Shown: positions 1 to 13,779, numbered from the stretch's first letter. The stretch: DNA of 64,000 nt from Fulvia fulva (GCF_020509005.1 NC_063012.1:6386001-6450000), one strand, 5' to 3'. Notes: generated by a model from the letters alone, not told the origin. Made by a program: numbers and translations.

Positions 1-1830
1 AGCGTAGCTTCTTCTTAAGCTCGATAACCTCGTACTTACGGCTCGCGCCTTATAGGAGCTAGGCGCGCTTACGTTAGAACTTAGTATAGAACTCGAAGAA
101 CTTGTTATTCTCTACTATCTTAAGCGCGTCTATATTATTACGCGCGGTGCCCTCGGGATTATAGTCGCCGAAGTTCTTATCTAGGAAACGTAGGCATTTC
201 TTTACGCTCTTAAATAGCCGGCTCGCGGAGGGAACCTTAGAGAAGACGATCTTCTAGGGAATATAGTTACGGAGTATAGAGTATACTAACCCTATAGTAG
301 TTTCTTATACGAAACGTAGGGCGGATAGTACGTCCTTAAAGATAGAAGCGGCAAGCTTATTACCGAGTTAAGTAGTCTACTTATTAAGTATTAGCGAGTC
401 TTTACTACCTATATTCTCTCCTAAGAATTTAGGCTTAGGTACTTCGATACGGGAACTCGTCTTAAAGTCTTCTACTATAGTTAGGTCATAGCGTACGATA
501 TCTACGCTACTGTCTATTATCTCGAAGTCGTTATCGTCGACGATAACGGTCTCTTATCTCTTTCTCGATCTCTTGTCCTTACCCTTACTCTTACGGCGCG
601 GACGCTCTTCGAAATCGGAATTAGAGTCTAAGGACGAGTCGGAGGAATCGGGGTCGGAGGAGTTATTAGCGAATCGCTCCTTACGTTACTTCCGCGTAGG
701 CTTCGTAGCGGGTTATTCGGCGGGCTTTTTAGCTAGTCTATCGCCGCGTCGACGTCGTAACTCGGAGAGGGAGCGGGCGCTACGCTCCTTAGGTTTCTCG
801 GTAGTACGGCTACGCTTAGCTTCCTCGAGATCCTGTTTAAGCGTAGCGATAGTCTACTATAGCCCTACTACGTCGGTAGCGGTAGAGGCGGAGTCGTCCG
901 GTACGAGTATTTCTAGTTTAGCGACTTTGACCTTAAATATATCGACCTCCTTTTCGGCTCTCTTAGTAGAGCTATACTAGTTATTAGCCTACTTCCTATA
1001 CTTAGTAACGTCCTAGTTAGCCTTTATAAGGTCCTTATTAGCTTGTTCTAGGCCCTACTTATATTCTTACTTATACTTTTCCGTATATTATAGTTCGGTA
1101 TATACTTCCTCGAACTTTTTCTTATTTAGCTCGTTAGCTTAATATAGCGCCACCCTATCTAGGATAGCTTAGCGGTGATTAGCCTCGAGTTTACGAAGGG
1201 CGTAGGTAATTACCTCTAGTTAGTTCTAGACGTAGTCGTAAAACTTAGCCGCGTTAAGTAACTATAGTTAGTCGAGTAGGATACGGTATATCCCGGTACG
1301 ACCGCGGTCGTCTATATAGTTAATAGTAAAGTCCTTACAAGTTTTGTTAGTTAACCTATTCTTATCGAGGTGGTCTATAATATCGCCGTCGTAGAGTAAT
1401 ACTACGAGGTCAAAAGTATCTATAATTTCGGGTTAGGTATCCTCTCCTTCCTCCTCTTCTAGGAGCCTATCGAGAACCGCGCGTTCCTTATTAGCGTACT
1501 TAGTAAAGGAATCTAGTAGGACGGTGTCGTCGGACTAGGTATACTAATCGGATCGCGTAAAAAAGTCTAAGTTTCGAGTTAGTTACGCGCGGCGCTTAAT
1601 ACGTTAAGTATTCGCGCCGCCGCCGCCGCTAGGGCTACCGGTACCCTATAGCCTAGCTATAATATAGTAATACGCCTTCTTAGCGTCTTGATCTAGGGAG
1701 AAAGAGAGAGTACTATACTACTTTTACGCTAGTACGAGTCGGGGATTTCGAGGAGTCGTAATGTCGTAATTTCTAGAGTCTTAAGCGGCGCTAAATATAG
1801 TAGCGTCCTTAATATAAGCTATCGAAGTGT
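1..1830 (-). mobile_element. Ty3/Gypsy Gag remnant, partial, RIP-degraded
   Basis: Read on the minus strand, this is a Gag-like protein whose N-terminus lies near 1.75 kb and whose C-terminus runs off the left edge. In order it has a lysine/glutamate-rich coiled-coil stretch (about 1,200-830), a Ser/Asp-rich linker with DPDSSDSS (about 660-600), and a capsid-like region that includes NPEGTA and FFEFYTKF (about 180-60). The capsid part resembles the Gag end of the element at 13.8-18.5 kb, so they probably belong to the same group. Several TAG codons interrupt the frame at positions where Gln or Trp would fit. No intact gene exists here; the pol part would lie left of the window. Confidence 0.6.
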
Positions 1831-2419
1831 TACGAGACTAAAGTACGAGAGTATAAGGGTGTAGTATTAATAAAGTCGATAGCTAAAGAGAGAAGAGAGT
1901 CTAAGAACGAGGCCTATAGTTAAAGGCTAAGATGTCGGGCGTCGGTATCGGGCCGCGCTTAGTTATTAGGGTCACGTAATCAGATTCGAATCCTTTACTT
2001 ACGGAGCGGCCGTAATACGTACCGCCGTCTAGACGTAGCTTATTACCTCGAGCCTAGTATAGAAGCTAGCTAAGAAGATTAAGATATATATATAGTACCT
2101 ACCGTAATTTGTCTCTCGTAAGTTTTTATTTACCTCGCGTAGAAGTATTACGTATAAAGGTATACGTATAAAGGTAACGCGCTACCCCGTAGTAAATAGG
2201 TCGGGGCCGGATCAACGTTTATCCGGGCTTAGCGCGTATTTAAACAGCTCGTATATCTCGTGCTCTTCTTCGTAGATCCAAATTATAACTCGTCTACTTC
2301 CTTACTATAATATTTTATAATTCTAACTAGAAGAAACTAGATATAGAAAAGGCTACGGTACTCTTATACTACGTAGTATAAATAACGAATTACGATACTA
2401 ACCGACTAGCTAAAAGGTA
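1831..2419 (-). other. RIP-degraded stretch, probably 5' leader or LTR of the Gag element
   Basis: There is no coding signal. The stretch sits just upstream of the minus-strand Gag remnant and contains a short tandem duplication of TACGTATAAAGG (about 2,150-2,180). By position it could be the 5' leader and LTR of that element, but I could not find a second LTR copy to prove it. Confidence 0.3.
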
Positions 2420-5400
2420 TATATATATATTGTTTATTATACTATTATGGAGCCTATTAGCCTATATAGCTATACTACCTACTTCTAGTTATAAAGGGGA
2501 AACTCGTATTATAGAGTGAAAACCCCTCTCCTCTCCTATACGTTCTTAACCTTACCTTCTTTCGTATTTTCCTTATTAAGGGTACACTAGTATTATAGGC
2601 CTACCCTAATAACTATTCTATCTACACTTCTATAACCTCCCGCCTCTTCTATATCTACTCCTCCGTCTTACTAGCTAGCGCGAACTGTTTAAGAAAGCCC
2701 TACTATAGTATCTACTATACTGTCCGTCTTACGTCTTACTTATCCGTTACGATTAACTAGTAGTCGCGTCTTACTACCTTAGCTCTCTACTAGCCTCGTC
2801 CTTCTACCTATTACGGGCACCGTAGTATTATATGCTCCGGGTTCTATAACGGGTAGTTATACTAGTATACTAGGCTATATACGTCCGGGACTTTCCTTCT
2901 ATATAGGTAGGCCCTTAACCTAATATATTCGGACCTAATCTATATCGCGATACTTACTTCGGCCCTTATTAGGTCACGGGAGAGTAGGTAGTTGTGTCTC
3001 TAGAAGGGGCGTAAGGCTAGGGGTCCTCGATTTAGTAGGGGATTCTCTTTCTATTCCTATTCCTAAAGGTAGCCCGCTACCTCTTCTACGAGGCTTTACG
3101 TCTTTACCTTATTACCCTTTTTCCTCCGTACCTTTTACTCCTCCTCCTTCCTCTCTAGCTACTCCTAGGTTCGCTTAATAACTTTAAACGTATATAGGTC
3201 GTCTTACTTTTAGCTTTAACGTACCCTAAGGCTAGGTAGTCGGTCGTACCTCCTAGTAATCTTCTCCGTAGAGTCCCGAATAGCTTATTATACTAGATAG
3301 TCCGCCGTCTTCCTAGCGTATAAGATCCTTATTCCCTTAATATAATGTTTTATCGGGGGGGACCCTGTCTCTACCTCCGCTACTCTCGTTAGCGTTACCT
3401 TATAGACTCCTAGTATATGTTAGGGCGAGAGCCTAGCCTATAAGATATAAGGGTGAAAGCGAGAATATAGGTACGAAGTATAGATACAAAAGGGTATAGT
3501 ATAATTGCTATATAAAACGAAAGACGAAGAAAGTAAGAGAGGCCTAGGGAAGGCTAGATATTTATACGCGACCCTCGTAAGTACGTGTCCCCGTATTAAT
3601 AGGGCTAACCCGTACGAAGCCGCGCCTAGTAGCTTTGCTCAAAACCTTATTCTAACCTGCCCTACGTTCCGAGTCTTCTACGTGCTTCTTCTAGGGTCTA
3701 GCGTAGTCGCGGGCCCTCGCGGGAGTGCCGTAAGTCATATAGTTACGAGCCGAAGTGAATCTATTAAGGTTTAGTAGAGGGGTAAATTTAGAGGGCTAGG
3801 TCCCGTAGTAAATATTACGGGGTATATAATTCTTAGCGCTTATATACTAAGCTAGACTGTCACTTCTTAACGACTTCTAAGCACTCTAAGGCTCTTCTGT
3901 CCCCACCTTCTATACACTCTATAGGGAGACTATAACAGTATACGTCTAAGGTTCGCGGCCTACGTCCGGTTTAGGAGTCCCTCTATCCGCTTCGGGATCG
4001 GTTTACCTACTCCTCCTATAGCCTATATCTAGGCCCCGTAGAGTATTACTAGTTTTATAATCGTCTTATATATAATCCTTACCTTATTAAACGTAGCTCC
4101 CTATATTAACGTTATAAGTCTAGTTATTATAGCCTCGTTAACCTAGGCTCTATTCTAGGCTTTTCTAATCTAGGAGTTCTAGCTAAGCCTAGGGTCTAGC
4201 TAGATTCCTAGGACTCGTAATTCGGGAGAGGGCTTTATTACGTAACCCTAGATAGTTACCGTTACTTATATATTATAGTAGGTTCTTGCCTTACTAAAGT
4301 AGATAAGCTAGTACTTTTCCGGGGCGAAACGGGTGCCGTGTCGACGTGCCTATTCCTCGTATACCTCGTGTCTTTCTATAGGTAGCCGGTAGTTTTCTTC
4401 GGTCGTCGTTAACTAGGCTAGGATGTTCGTATTGTCGACGAACCCTAAGGCCGACGTTTATAGTAAGGTAAGTAGTAGGATTAGGTCCGCTATAAAGATT
4501 AAGAAGAGGATCGGGGATAGTATTAAGCCCTAGAGGATCCCGTATTCTATATATATAAGGTTGCCCTCCTTACGCTTCCTAAGGATAATCTACGTTATTC
4601 TCTCCTTAAGGAAGGAGTTTATAAAACTTATTACCTACCGCGGGATTCCTTTTTGCCGTAGGATATAGAGGAGTCGCTCGTAGGAGACGTTATTGAATGC
4701 CCCTAAGATATTAAGAGATAATAGTAATATAACCCTATTCTATCTATAATACTAGGGAGTATAAATCTGTTCGGTAATAAGCTCTATAGCCGTTAGGGTA
4801 GATCGTTTACTCCTACTACCTATCTATATCTCTAGGAGTAGGTTATTATCCTCGACGAGCTATATAATTCTTCTTACTACGACCTTCTCTAGTATCTTTC
4901 TAATTGTATTTAGGAGTACGATCGGCCTATAGGACTTTAGCTTTATATAGTCTTCCTTCTATAGCTTCTTTAGGACGACTATAAGGGACCGCCTAAATAG
5001 CCGTAGGTAGTACCCCTTACGTAGGTAAGCCGTAAATAGTTCGGCGAGGTATAGGGCGACTTCTTCTTTATATTCTTTAAGGAGGAGGTTTAGGATACCG
5101 TCGGGTCCCGGGGCCTTACGGCCCTTTAGCTTTCCTATAATCTCCTTTATCTCCTCCTCGCCTACTATCTAGTATATATCGAGTGGCTCCGGGTAGATCG
5201 TTCCCTCTATATCCGTTAGGTCGGCCGTTAACTATGTCGTAAAGAAGTAGTCGGCGAACGCCTTCGCCTTCCCTTCCGGCGTTATCTATATTATGCCTAT
5301 CGTATCCTAGATTAGGGGGAAGTATAGTATCCTGTCCCCGTCTCCGGCCCTTACCTACTTTATAAGCCGCTATATCTACTCTAGGTTCTCTATTATAAGA

Positions 5401-8040
5401 CCTATAGTTACCCTCTAGTCTTCTCGCTTATCTCGTCGTATTTAGGCCTTCTTTACCTAACTTGCTTCCTAGTACTCGTCCTACGCTTCTTAGCTTTGCT
5501 TCTTTATCTATCTTCGCCTTACCCTCCTTACGTCCTTGACTTTAGCTAAGTACTCTAGGGTCTAGAAGGGCTTCTAGTACTTCGAGGGCCTTAGTTCTAG
5601 TATATATTCCTCGGCCGCCTACTATATCGTCGTTGTTATCTACTCTGCCGTACTATTAAGCTCGGCTTCTATCTCCCCGATACTAGTATTATTTAGGTAC
5701 TGTTTAAGTAGATTCCGGATCTCCTCCTAGAGAGCTTTTTTCTAGTTAAGGCGCTTTTCGTACCGAAGCTCCTCTTCTATCCCCGTCGCTATCGTTATCT
5801 AGATAGGGATATAGTCTAACCCTACCTCTAGGGTAAGGTTAGGTCTATACTCTACTAGCCTTATTACTATATCCCTCGATAGAAAGTATAGGTCGATAGT
5901 ACTCGCGCTTTTTCTTACCTTCTACGTCTCTATACCTTTTAGGGTTACGAGCTCTATGTCCCTACTTTCCGTAATCTCTAGGAGCTTACTACCTAGATAT
6001 ACGTAAGGGGGGGGGGTGAGTTCTAGACCCTACGTTAGGTAGTAGAGGTTAAAGTCGCCTAGAAGGATATAGTTTATATCCCCTTAGTCGAGTACCTAGT
6101 CAAGTCGTACTAGCGTACCGAGGTCTCTACTCGCTCTTCCCTAAGAAGGAGGGTTATAGACGTTATATATCTAGATAGGTCCTTAACTCGTAGTGATTTA
6201 GAGAGTCGTATTGTCTCCGTAACTCCCTTCCGGGTACGAGATTACCTTCTAGTCGTCCGTACGTAATACTTTACTAACGTATTTATATGTCCTTAGGGTA
6301 TAGCCTATGCCTCCCTCGATAGCTATATAGTACCGTAGGTCGGTATAGGTAGTAGGTCTTCGAGTATATAGGTTTAGCTATAGCTCTTATATTGCTATAA
6401 TATAATACCTTTAGTTATCGAGTTCCTAGAGGAAGTAGAGTTGAACCTTATCCTTACTTTTGTTAACGTTATACTATATAATAGTAAGGTTAGCTTATAT
6501 TAGTATTACGGACTAGCTAGGACAAGGTCTATTAGGGTGCTCGTTAGCTATATAGCTCCTTCGTTTGTCGCGCTATCCTATTAGGTTAGTTAGCGTTCGG
6601 TCGTTAGGAGGTGCCCGAAGATTCGTATCTATCTAGCTTTATTTACCGCCCTCTATAGCCCCCTTAGGCGTCCCGACGGCGGGTAAGTGCTCTACTATAT
6701 ATTTTGTATCGCTTCGTCTATCCTTTTCCTCTTTACGGCCTTAAATCCTCTATACTAGGAATTGCCGAGCGTTAGTATAGAGTACCTCGCCGGAGTTATT
6801 ACCCTAGCCTAGCGGGCCTTTTCCTACGCTACTATCCTTATAGGGCATTAGTTCGAGTATACCGGGTATTTACGGCCGTAGTACGCGTACCTCGATTCCT
6901 CCCGTAGGTATTATTTCCTCTAATACGGTCCTACGTAGTATAGGTACTTAGGGGTCTTCTCGATACACTTTAGCGCGATATAGCCGTATTATTAGTAGTC
7001 AAAGCATTGGAGTACTCTGTAGCTAGTCTTATATATCTCCGTATCGAGGCGTTCGTATTACTAGAATAGTCCTCCTTCTAGGACCTAGTTTACTTGTTCC
7101 GCGGTAGCTATCTAGACGATTAGAGAGGAGTACGTCTTAGTAGCTTCGACGTTCTTATTTAGCTACGCTACTTTAGTAAAGCGTACTCCTAGTAAGGTGT
7201 TCTAGTTCTATATCTAGAGTAGGGCGAGGTCGTTCTCTACGCTAAAGGTCCTTAGTACCCTATAGGCTATTACCGTAAACTACTAGTAAGAGACCTTTAC
7301 CGACCTCGCTACCTTAACTATCTAGTCCTTAAGGGTCTCGAGCTTTTGTTGGTCTGTCTCCTATACTATAAAGAGGCGTATTACTCCTCTAGGCTCGATT
7401 TTGGCTCCTACTATCTCCTTCTAGCCAATCCTATCTACTAGCTCCTTACTTATTAGGCCCTCTAGCTCTCGCTTCTCCTCCGGGTCCGTAACGTACACCC
7501 TAATAGCGTTATTTGTCCTTTAGGTCCGTAGGTTAGGAGAGCTAGCTACTCCGTTTGCCTATATAGGAGTGTACTAGGTAGTAGCTTTCTATATTATCTA
7601 CTAGATTACTCTCGGGATCTTATATTCGAGTACCTTAAGGGCTCCGAGGAGTTAGGCGATCGTGTTCTTATACGCCCTAGCTAGGCGCTTATCTACTTCG
7701 AGTATCTCTTAAGCCTCTTTATAGAGGTCCTTCTATATAGAGGTTTAGTTAACCCGGAGGGGTAGCTTACCCTATATTTATAGTCGCGGTTACTATAGCT
7801 ATTACTAGTTTAGCTATTATTACTAACTATATTATTACTAGCTTAGTAGTAGTATACTTTGTGTCTGTTTTTAGTAGACGTAGGTTTCCCTTATAAGTTA
7901 CTTAATACTCGCTAGCTAGGCTTCTAGTCTAGAGTCTATGTCTCTAGTTCGCCTTCTCCTTTTCGAGAGGACTAGCGGGCGGCCGTTCGGATTGTAGCGT
8001 AAGGTCTTATAAGTGTTCTATATATTACGCGAGCTATGTA
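2420..8040 (-). mobile_element. Tad1-like LINE, family A relative, minus strand, interrupted by a solo LTR
   Basis: This is a non-LTR retrotransposon reading right to left. Its 3' end (about 2,420) shares the GCCTATATAGCTATACTA block and the GAGTGAAAACCCCTC-type tail with the family A ends at 41.28 kb and 25.75 kb. The reverse transcriptase catalytic box lies at 4,431-4,442 and reads FVDN, where the family has FVDD; the D-to-N change fits G-to-A RIP. Downstream of the box it continues with NILA and TEENYRL, typical of fungal LINEs. An ORF1 region lies at about 6.5-7.8 kb. Many TAG codons interrupt both frames. The 5' boundary near 8,040 is approximate and I found no target-site duplication. 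Confidence 0.75.
3418..3937 (-). repeat. Solo LTR of the 26.4-32.7 kb chromovirus family, with GTATA target duplication
   Basis: This 520-bp sequence is the reverse complement of the LTRs at 26,372-26,890 and 32,141-32,659. Read on the minus strand it begins TGTTATAGTC and ends GCCCTAACA, so the canonical TG...CA ends are preserved; the other copies end TAATA. It is flanked by a perfect 5-bp duplication GTATA (3,413-3,417 and 3,938-3,942). It is therefore a genuine insertion into the surrounding LINE that later lost its internal region by LTR-LTR recombination. Confidence 0.92.
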
Positions 8041-8719
8041 CGTTAAGGGTGTATAGCAGGTTTGTAGTAAATTACTAGTATAGCTTATAATCTAAGTCAG
8101 GTGATGTTCTAGCTAAGTTTCGGTTAGTCTAGAAGGGGGCTTAGGGCCGTAGCTAAGCTATAGAAACGGGGTGACTAGAGCCTCGAAACAGGCTAGCTTT
8201 AGAGCTATATATCTCGATAGGTATCCGGTACGGACAGTTGCTTTATACGTTCCTAAGTTGCTCTTAATACGCGCTATATAAGCTTTATATAGCTACTTAG
8301 CGAGATATACTATTATAAAGCGGTAGACTATACTTTCGCTTATATATAGTAAATATATACGGTATCCTAATACCGGGTCTATATAACCCTACACCTCGTT
8401 TCTAAGCCTACGTATTAATCTAGCTCTATTTTAGGATCTCTATATACTAGTCGCCCTATACGGAGTATATATTTCTAATGACCTACTCTTCTAGAGCGTT
8501 AGTAGTTACCTTAGCGCTTAAGTATTAGCGGTTCCCGAGTAGTTCTAGTAACGTCTTCGAATACGGGCTAAGGTCGAGGACATTTTCTCTTTATTATAAT
8601 ATAGGGCCGCGGTAGTTCTTAAAGTAGTCGAAGATAGTCGTGTCTATAGGCTTTAGGTTTAGCTCTATTATACCTTCTTATCGATATTAATACGCCGTAT
8701 TGTTAGAGCACTTCGCCCC
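8041..8719. other. Unclassified RIP-degraded sequence
   Basis: About 680 bp between two LINE copies. It is AT/TA-rich with blocks such as CTTATATATAG and no convincing protein in any frame. It may be LTR or untranslated sequence of a Gypsy element disrupted by the neighbouring LINE, but I found no matching repeat in the window. Confidence 0.3.
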
Positions 8720-11700
8720 TAATATAGATAGATAGATTTGTTATTCCCCTATTCTAGGACCCTATTTGGCCTATATAGGTATATATCTATTATTATATAT
8801 AAAGGGAAACCCGAATAGGTAAAAACTCTTCCCGCCCCCGACTTCTTCTTATCTAGATTAGCTTTCCCTCTAAACGTACGTAGTCTATGTCACTACCCCG
8901 TTAGCCCCCGCTCCTAGCCGGTCTCGTCGCGCTACGTCGTGTCCTCTCTTCCTACACTACTCCTACTAGGCGGTACTGTTCTAGCTAGCCCTTCTCTAGT
9001 ATCTAGTTAGTAATATGCCGTAGGTCCTTAACATTATTAAGAAGTGCCCTAATCGTCCGGTTCCTCGCCTTTACTATCTACTCCCCCCTTCCTAGCGACT
9101 ACCTCGGATAGACGAGGAGTACGTACCGTATATTCTAGGAGTAATAGCCGTAGGGGTAGCTAGTATTCGTGTATCCTAGAACCTTCCTCTATAATAGGTA
9201 CTCCTAGAGGCCGATGTGTTCGCTTCGTAGTTAGGTTACTATACTACTCTATACCCTCGTAAGGCGGTAGTAGATAAGCTTCGGGGGATACTTAACCGCG
9301 GAGTTCGTAGCTAACTATTCCTTAGGTTATCCCGCTAGCTAAGGGCGTCTACTATACCCTATAACCTAGTTGTTCTACCTCTCTATCGTATTACTAGCTA
9401 TTCGTCCCTTACCCGGTAGTTCGGCTCGTTCCCGGGTCGAATGCCCTTATACGCTAGTACTAATTCGCGGGCCCTTACGACTATACTAGCGATAACCTTC
9501 TATACTAGGTACTATGCCGACTTGGCTAAGTAGGAGGTCCGTAGTCCCTAGACGTATAGGTCGATCGGCGGTATAGCGGTCTCGTACTTAAGTATCCTTA
9601 TTAGTATCGACTTATATACCCTAGTAACCTTCCTTAGGCATTAGTTTTAGATCTTCGCTAGCGGCGCGACGAGTCCCTTCGATAGGTAGGCCCTCTCGCC
9701 TAAGGACTATACTTAGCTACTATAGGTAAGGACTAGCCGTATAATAGCCGTATATTACGGGCGACCCGCGCTACTTTACTACCGAAGCGTTAGCCCGGCT
9801 AAACCGCGGACCTTCCGTATCGGGTTAGCGCGGCTTAGCGCTTCCTTATAAGCCCGCCGCGCCTCGCGCTCCTCTTTCGTAGCTTCGTAGAACAATAACT
9901 ATCTTAATTAGACTCTATAGTACGCGCGCCCTTATACCGTATATAGAAGTCGTAACTACCGGAAGTCCGCCCTCTATATAGACGTAGTGAGCCTCTAGTA
10001 TACTACTATATTCTATTTAGCTTTCCGTAATATTGCCTATACGTACTTCCTCTACCGTAGCGCCGGGTCTACCTATAGTCCGAGGATCCTAAGCTGATTT
10101 GCCGGGTTAGTCGTGTGCCCCTATATCTAGATAGAAGCTTATATATTATAGAACCGTGGCCGGCGCGTAAAGTGTATTAGATTGTACTTTTCTAGGGCAA
10201 ACCGAGCCCCGTGCCTCCTAGCCTAGTCCTCGTAGATCTTGTGCTTCTCTTCTAGTAGCCTATAGTTCTCCTTAGTCGAGGAAGACTATACTAGGATGTT
10301 TATGTCGTCTACGAAGCCGCTCGTAGCGGTGTTCTAGGATTCTAGGGCTAGGAGTAGCGTCGCTATAAAGAAGAGGAATAGAATAGGTACTAGCGTTAAG
10401 CCTTACGGGATTCTAGTATAGACTACTTGAAATGGGCTTCTATACTAGCCGACTAGGATCGACGTGCTACGGTTTTAGAGGTAGGACCGTACGAAGTTAA
10501 TAAGCTACTTAGGAAGTCCTTTCGACCCTCGGATATAGAGTAGCCGCGGGTATAATACGTAGTCGAAGGCTCCCGATATGTCTAGACTAAGTAAGGATAC
10601 TACCTTGTCCCTATTCTTATACTAGATAGCCTTTACCTAAGAGGTAATAAGTTCTATCGCGGATAGCGTCGATCGCTACGGGCGCGTACCTATCTAGGTG
10701 TCCGGGAGTAGGGAGTATTCCTCTACCGCCTTAGAGAGTCTCGTTATAACTAGCTTCTTAAGCGCCTTCCTAAGAGTATTAAGGAGCGTAATTAGGCGGT
10801 ACGACTTTACCTACGTATAGTCTTCCTTTTACGGCTTACGTAGGACTACTATCGTCGATTGTTTAAATGCTATCGGGTAGTATCCGGTCTATAGGCAGGC
10901 GTTAAAGATCGCTATGACTACTAGGGCTAGTTGATCTCTACACTTCTTTAGTAGCTCGTTTAGGATCCTATCCGGCCCCGGGGCTTTCTTCGCCGGTAAC
11001 TTCCTTAGTATAGCGGCAACTTCTCCCTCGGACACCTCCTATTAGACCGCGATACTAGGGGCTAGGGGAGTAGAGCTGTTTATATCGCTTAGATTAGCCT
11101 CGACTAGGGGCGGGAAGAACTTGCTAGCTAGTAGACGCGCCTTAGCCTCGGGGTCGCTAACCGGGCTACTAGGCGATTGTAGCGCTAGGATAGAGAAGGA
11201 GGGGCCCTATATAGGGTCCTATCGGGCCCATTTCGCTAGCTTCTACATCCTCTCTAGCTTACCGGCGATTTCTTCTACTATAGCCCTCTAGCCGACTACT
11301 TTCTCCCTTCGTATTATAGCTTTCTTCTATTAGTATACCTCTCTATATACGTTCTAGGCCTCCTCGCTATAGCTGCTCGTCCACACCCGGCGGGCTCTCC
11401 TTACTTCTCTTACTACCGTAGTATACTCCGGCGTCTAGTATAGTTTAGACTATGTCGTTAGTTAGGTAAGCGGAACGTAAAGTAAGGTCGCTTTTCTTAT
11501 TTCGTCTATTAACCCCTAGACTACTTCGTCTATCTCGTCTTTACTATTATATTGCTACTACGCGATCTAGACTAGCCTCTTAGAGTTATCGAGGTACGCC
11601 TAGATATTGGCCTAGTAGGCCTTTCCCTAGTTTAGCTTAGGGGTTCTCGCTAGTGTACGTTATATCTATATCGTAATAGAGGTCTTGACTAGTATATAGT

Positions 11701-13779
11701 CTAACGACGCCTCGAGTTTATGTTCGATCCTATAGTAGGTTACCGTATAGTAGTAGCTATCTAAGATCTAGGAGAGGTCGATCGTGCCTTAGAGTTCCCC
11801 TCTCTTCTAGGTGCCTAGGTCCTTCGGGGTATTAAGGGCAATTGCGTTGCTCGCTATTAAGTCGAGTACTTCGTCGGCTATAAGGTACGGCTATATAAGG
11901 CTTTCCTAGGAAGGGTAGTGTATGTTGAAGTCTCCTACTACGATGTGGCACCCTTGTCTCTTAAGCGCACTATCTAGGTGTCTGTAGACCCCTAGGTCGC
12001 GGCTAGACCTCGAGGCTAGCGGTTATATATATAGGTTGTGTATCTAGGTACTACCTACGTAGAGGGAGGTAATATCGCCCCCGCCTTCTTCGTCTACGTA
12101 GTACACTACCTCCTAGTCGGATTCTAGTATGTCCTTGCTAATATAGAAGCACGTACGGGGTCTGCCGTCGCCTCGTAGGCATGTCGTATAGCCTAGTGAC
12201 TTGTAGGTCGTTAGTCTCTTATAGTGCGGGTTAATCTATAGCTCCTAGATTATAAGGACGTAGTAGACGCGCGGGTCCGCCTCGTGTAGGAAATGGTTCT
12301 AGACTATATCCTTGCTATAGTTGACGTTTATACTAGATAATACTAAGCGTATCGAGGCTAGTTATCGGTATCGATAATTATTTCCTCTATATCGTCCTAT
12401 GTCCTACTGCCCTATACGTCCTAGTCTACGCCTATCGGCTATGTACTAAAGGGGAGCCGGGCCTAGTTAGATTCCCTCGCCGTAGCTAGTAGAGTACGTG
12501 GCCTCCCGTACGCCCTAGGTTATGTATCCTTTATATCGTTCTCGGCTCTAGGGCGCTTATACCCGACCGCCGCTAGTTAGTTCCGGTATAGGCTAGCCTT
12601 ACGGTCGCCGTAGAATCTTAGGGCGACGGTTCTGTTTGTGATTGCCTTGTTTTTCGCTAGTTTCCGCTATAGACATTCCGTACTATACGATAGGTAGTAC
12701 CCCGGACAGTTCGCGTACCGTCTCGTAGTCGATATATAGTCCCTAGACATATAGTCTCCTACACAGTTCGAGTAGGCCTACTTATTTATGCACGTATAGG
12801 TTTGGTGTCTATACTGTTAGCATTTGAAGTATTAGAGGACACGAAAGGATAAGGAGTGCTTTTCTACTATCTTGAGGCTATATTACTAGACTAGGCCTTG
12901 TTCTATCGCTAGATCCGCCGCTTTCGCGTCTTATAGCTATACTATTAGCGCCGAGGCCTTCTTGCCTTCTAGCTATTTCCTATAGAGCCAAGTCGCCTTC
13001 TAGATTAGAGAGTTAAGAGTGACCGGGTTGTCCTCTTAGAGAGCGCGTAGGTGACCCTAGTTAGTTAGGTCAAACTCCTTAGGCATGTCGTAGACTAGGA
13101 TCGTGAATTGTTTCGTTAAGACCTTCGCTAATGCCGTAACCTTAGATGCCTACTATAGCTATGCCTCTAGGTGCCTCCTAGTAGTAGCAGAGCTAGTATA
13201 GATCTATAGAGTGCCGTTAGACTATTAGTTCACTACGACTACCCCTAGTTAGTTAATTTATTAGGCGAGCTCCTTATTCGATAGCTTCGTAACTTCGGCC
13301 TAGTCTTCCTTTACTATAATACGGATCGTAACTATATCGTACGTTAGGTGGGGGCCTAGTATCGATTCCGCGACCGATACCTAGCTATAGGGGTATTGAT
13401 TCCGGGTAGCCTTATTAATCGTCTAAGACGTCGTTATTATTTCTTATTACCCTCGGTAATACGATAGTATAAGCGCCGTACGTAGCTAAGTAATTATTAC
13501 CTATAGAGACCGGTATAGGAGCTAATCCTTAGTTTCTATACTTTTTACGTCCTCTATAAGTTACTACTAGTTTTTTAGGGGAGCTTCGCCTATAGAGCCG
13601 TAGGCGCCGGTAGTACCGTAGTCTAGGCTACTATTACCTAGGAGTTGCCTAATATAGCTAGGTACCTCCGCGGCGCGTAGAGCTAAAGAAATAGGGTGAA
13701 GAGAACTTTAAGCTATCTAGATTGAATGAGGTAGAACTCCCTCAATTCTAGGGGCAGTGGCCTACTTTATATATCGTTT
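8720..13779 (-). mobile_element. Tad1-like LINE family B, near full length (copy B1), minus strand
   Basis: This is a non-LTR retrotransposon of about 5.06 kb. The 3' end on the left begins with a short (TAGA)n tract followed by TTTGTTATTCCCCTATTC. Right to left it encodes ORF1 (about 13.7-12.7 kb) with a C-terminal CCHC zinc knuckle whose Cys codons are partly TAC (about 12,830-12,740). ORF2 follows with an endonuclease region (about 12.3-11.6 kb) and a reverse transcriptase whose catalytic box FVDD at 10,304-10,315 is unmutated, followed by INILV and TKENYRLLEEKH. Stops remain at Gln/Trp positions. It is visibly less mutated than copy B3, suggesting a younger insertion. The 5' end is placed where identity with B3 stops (around CGTTTA). 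Confidence 0.82.

Noticed and set aside
573..980. Ser/Arg-rich plus-strand open frame
   Set aside because: It is the antisense of the Gag linker (Asp/Ser-rich), which reads better on the minus strand.
3505..3774. 89-codon open frame antisense in the solo LTR, repeated with the same length at 26,535-26,804 and 32,304-32,573
   Set aside because: It starts with TTG, not ATG, lies antisense within LTRs, and resembles no protein. Conservation is explained by the LTR copies sharing descent.
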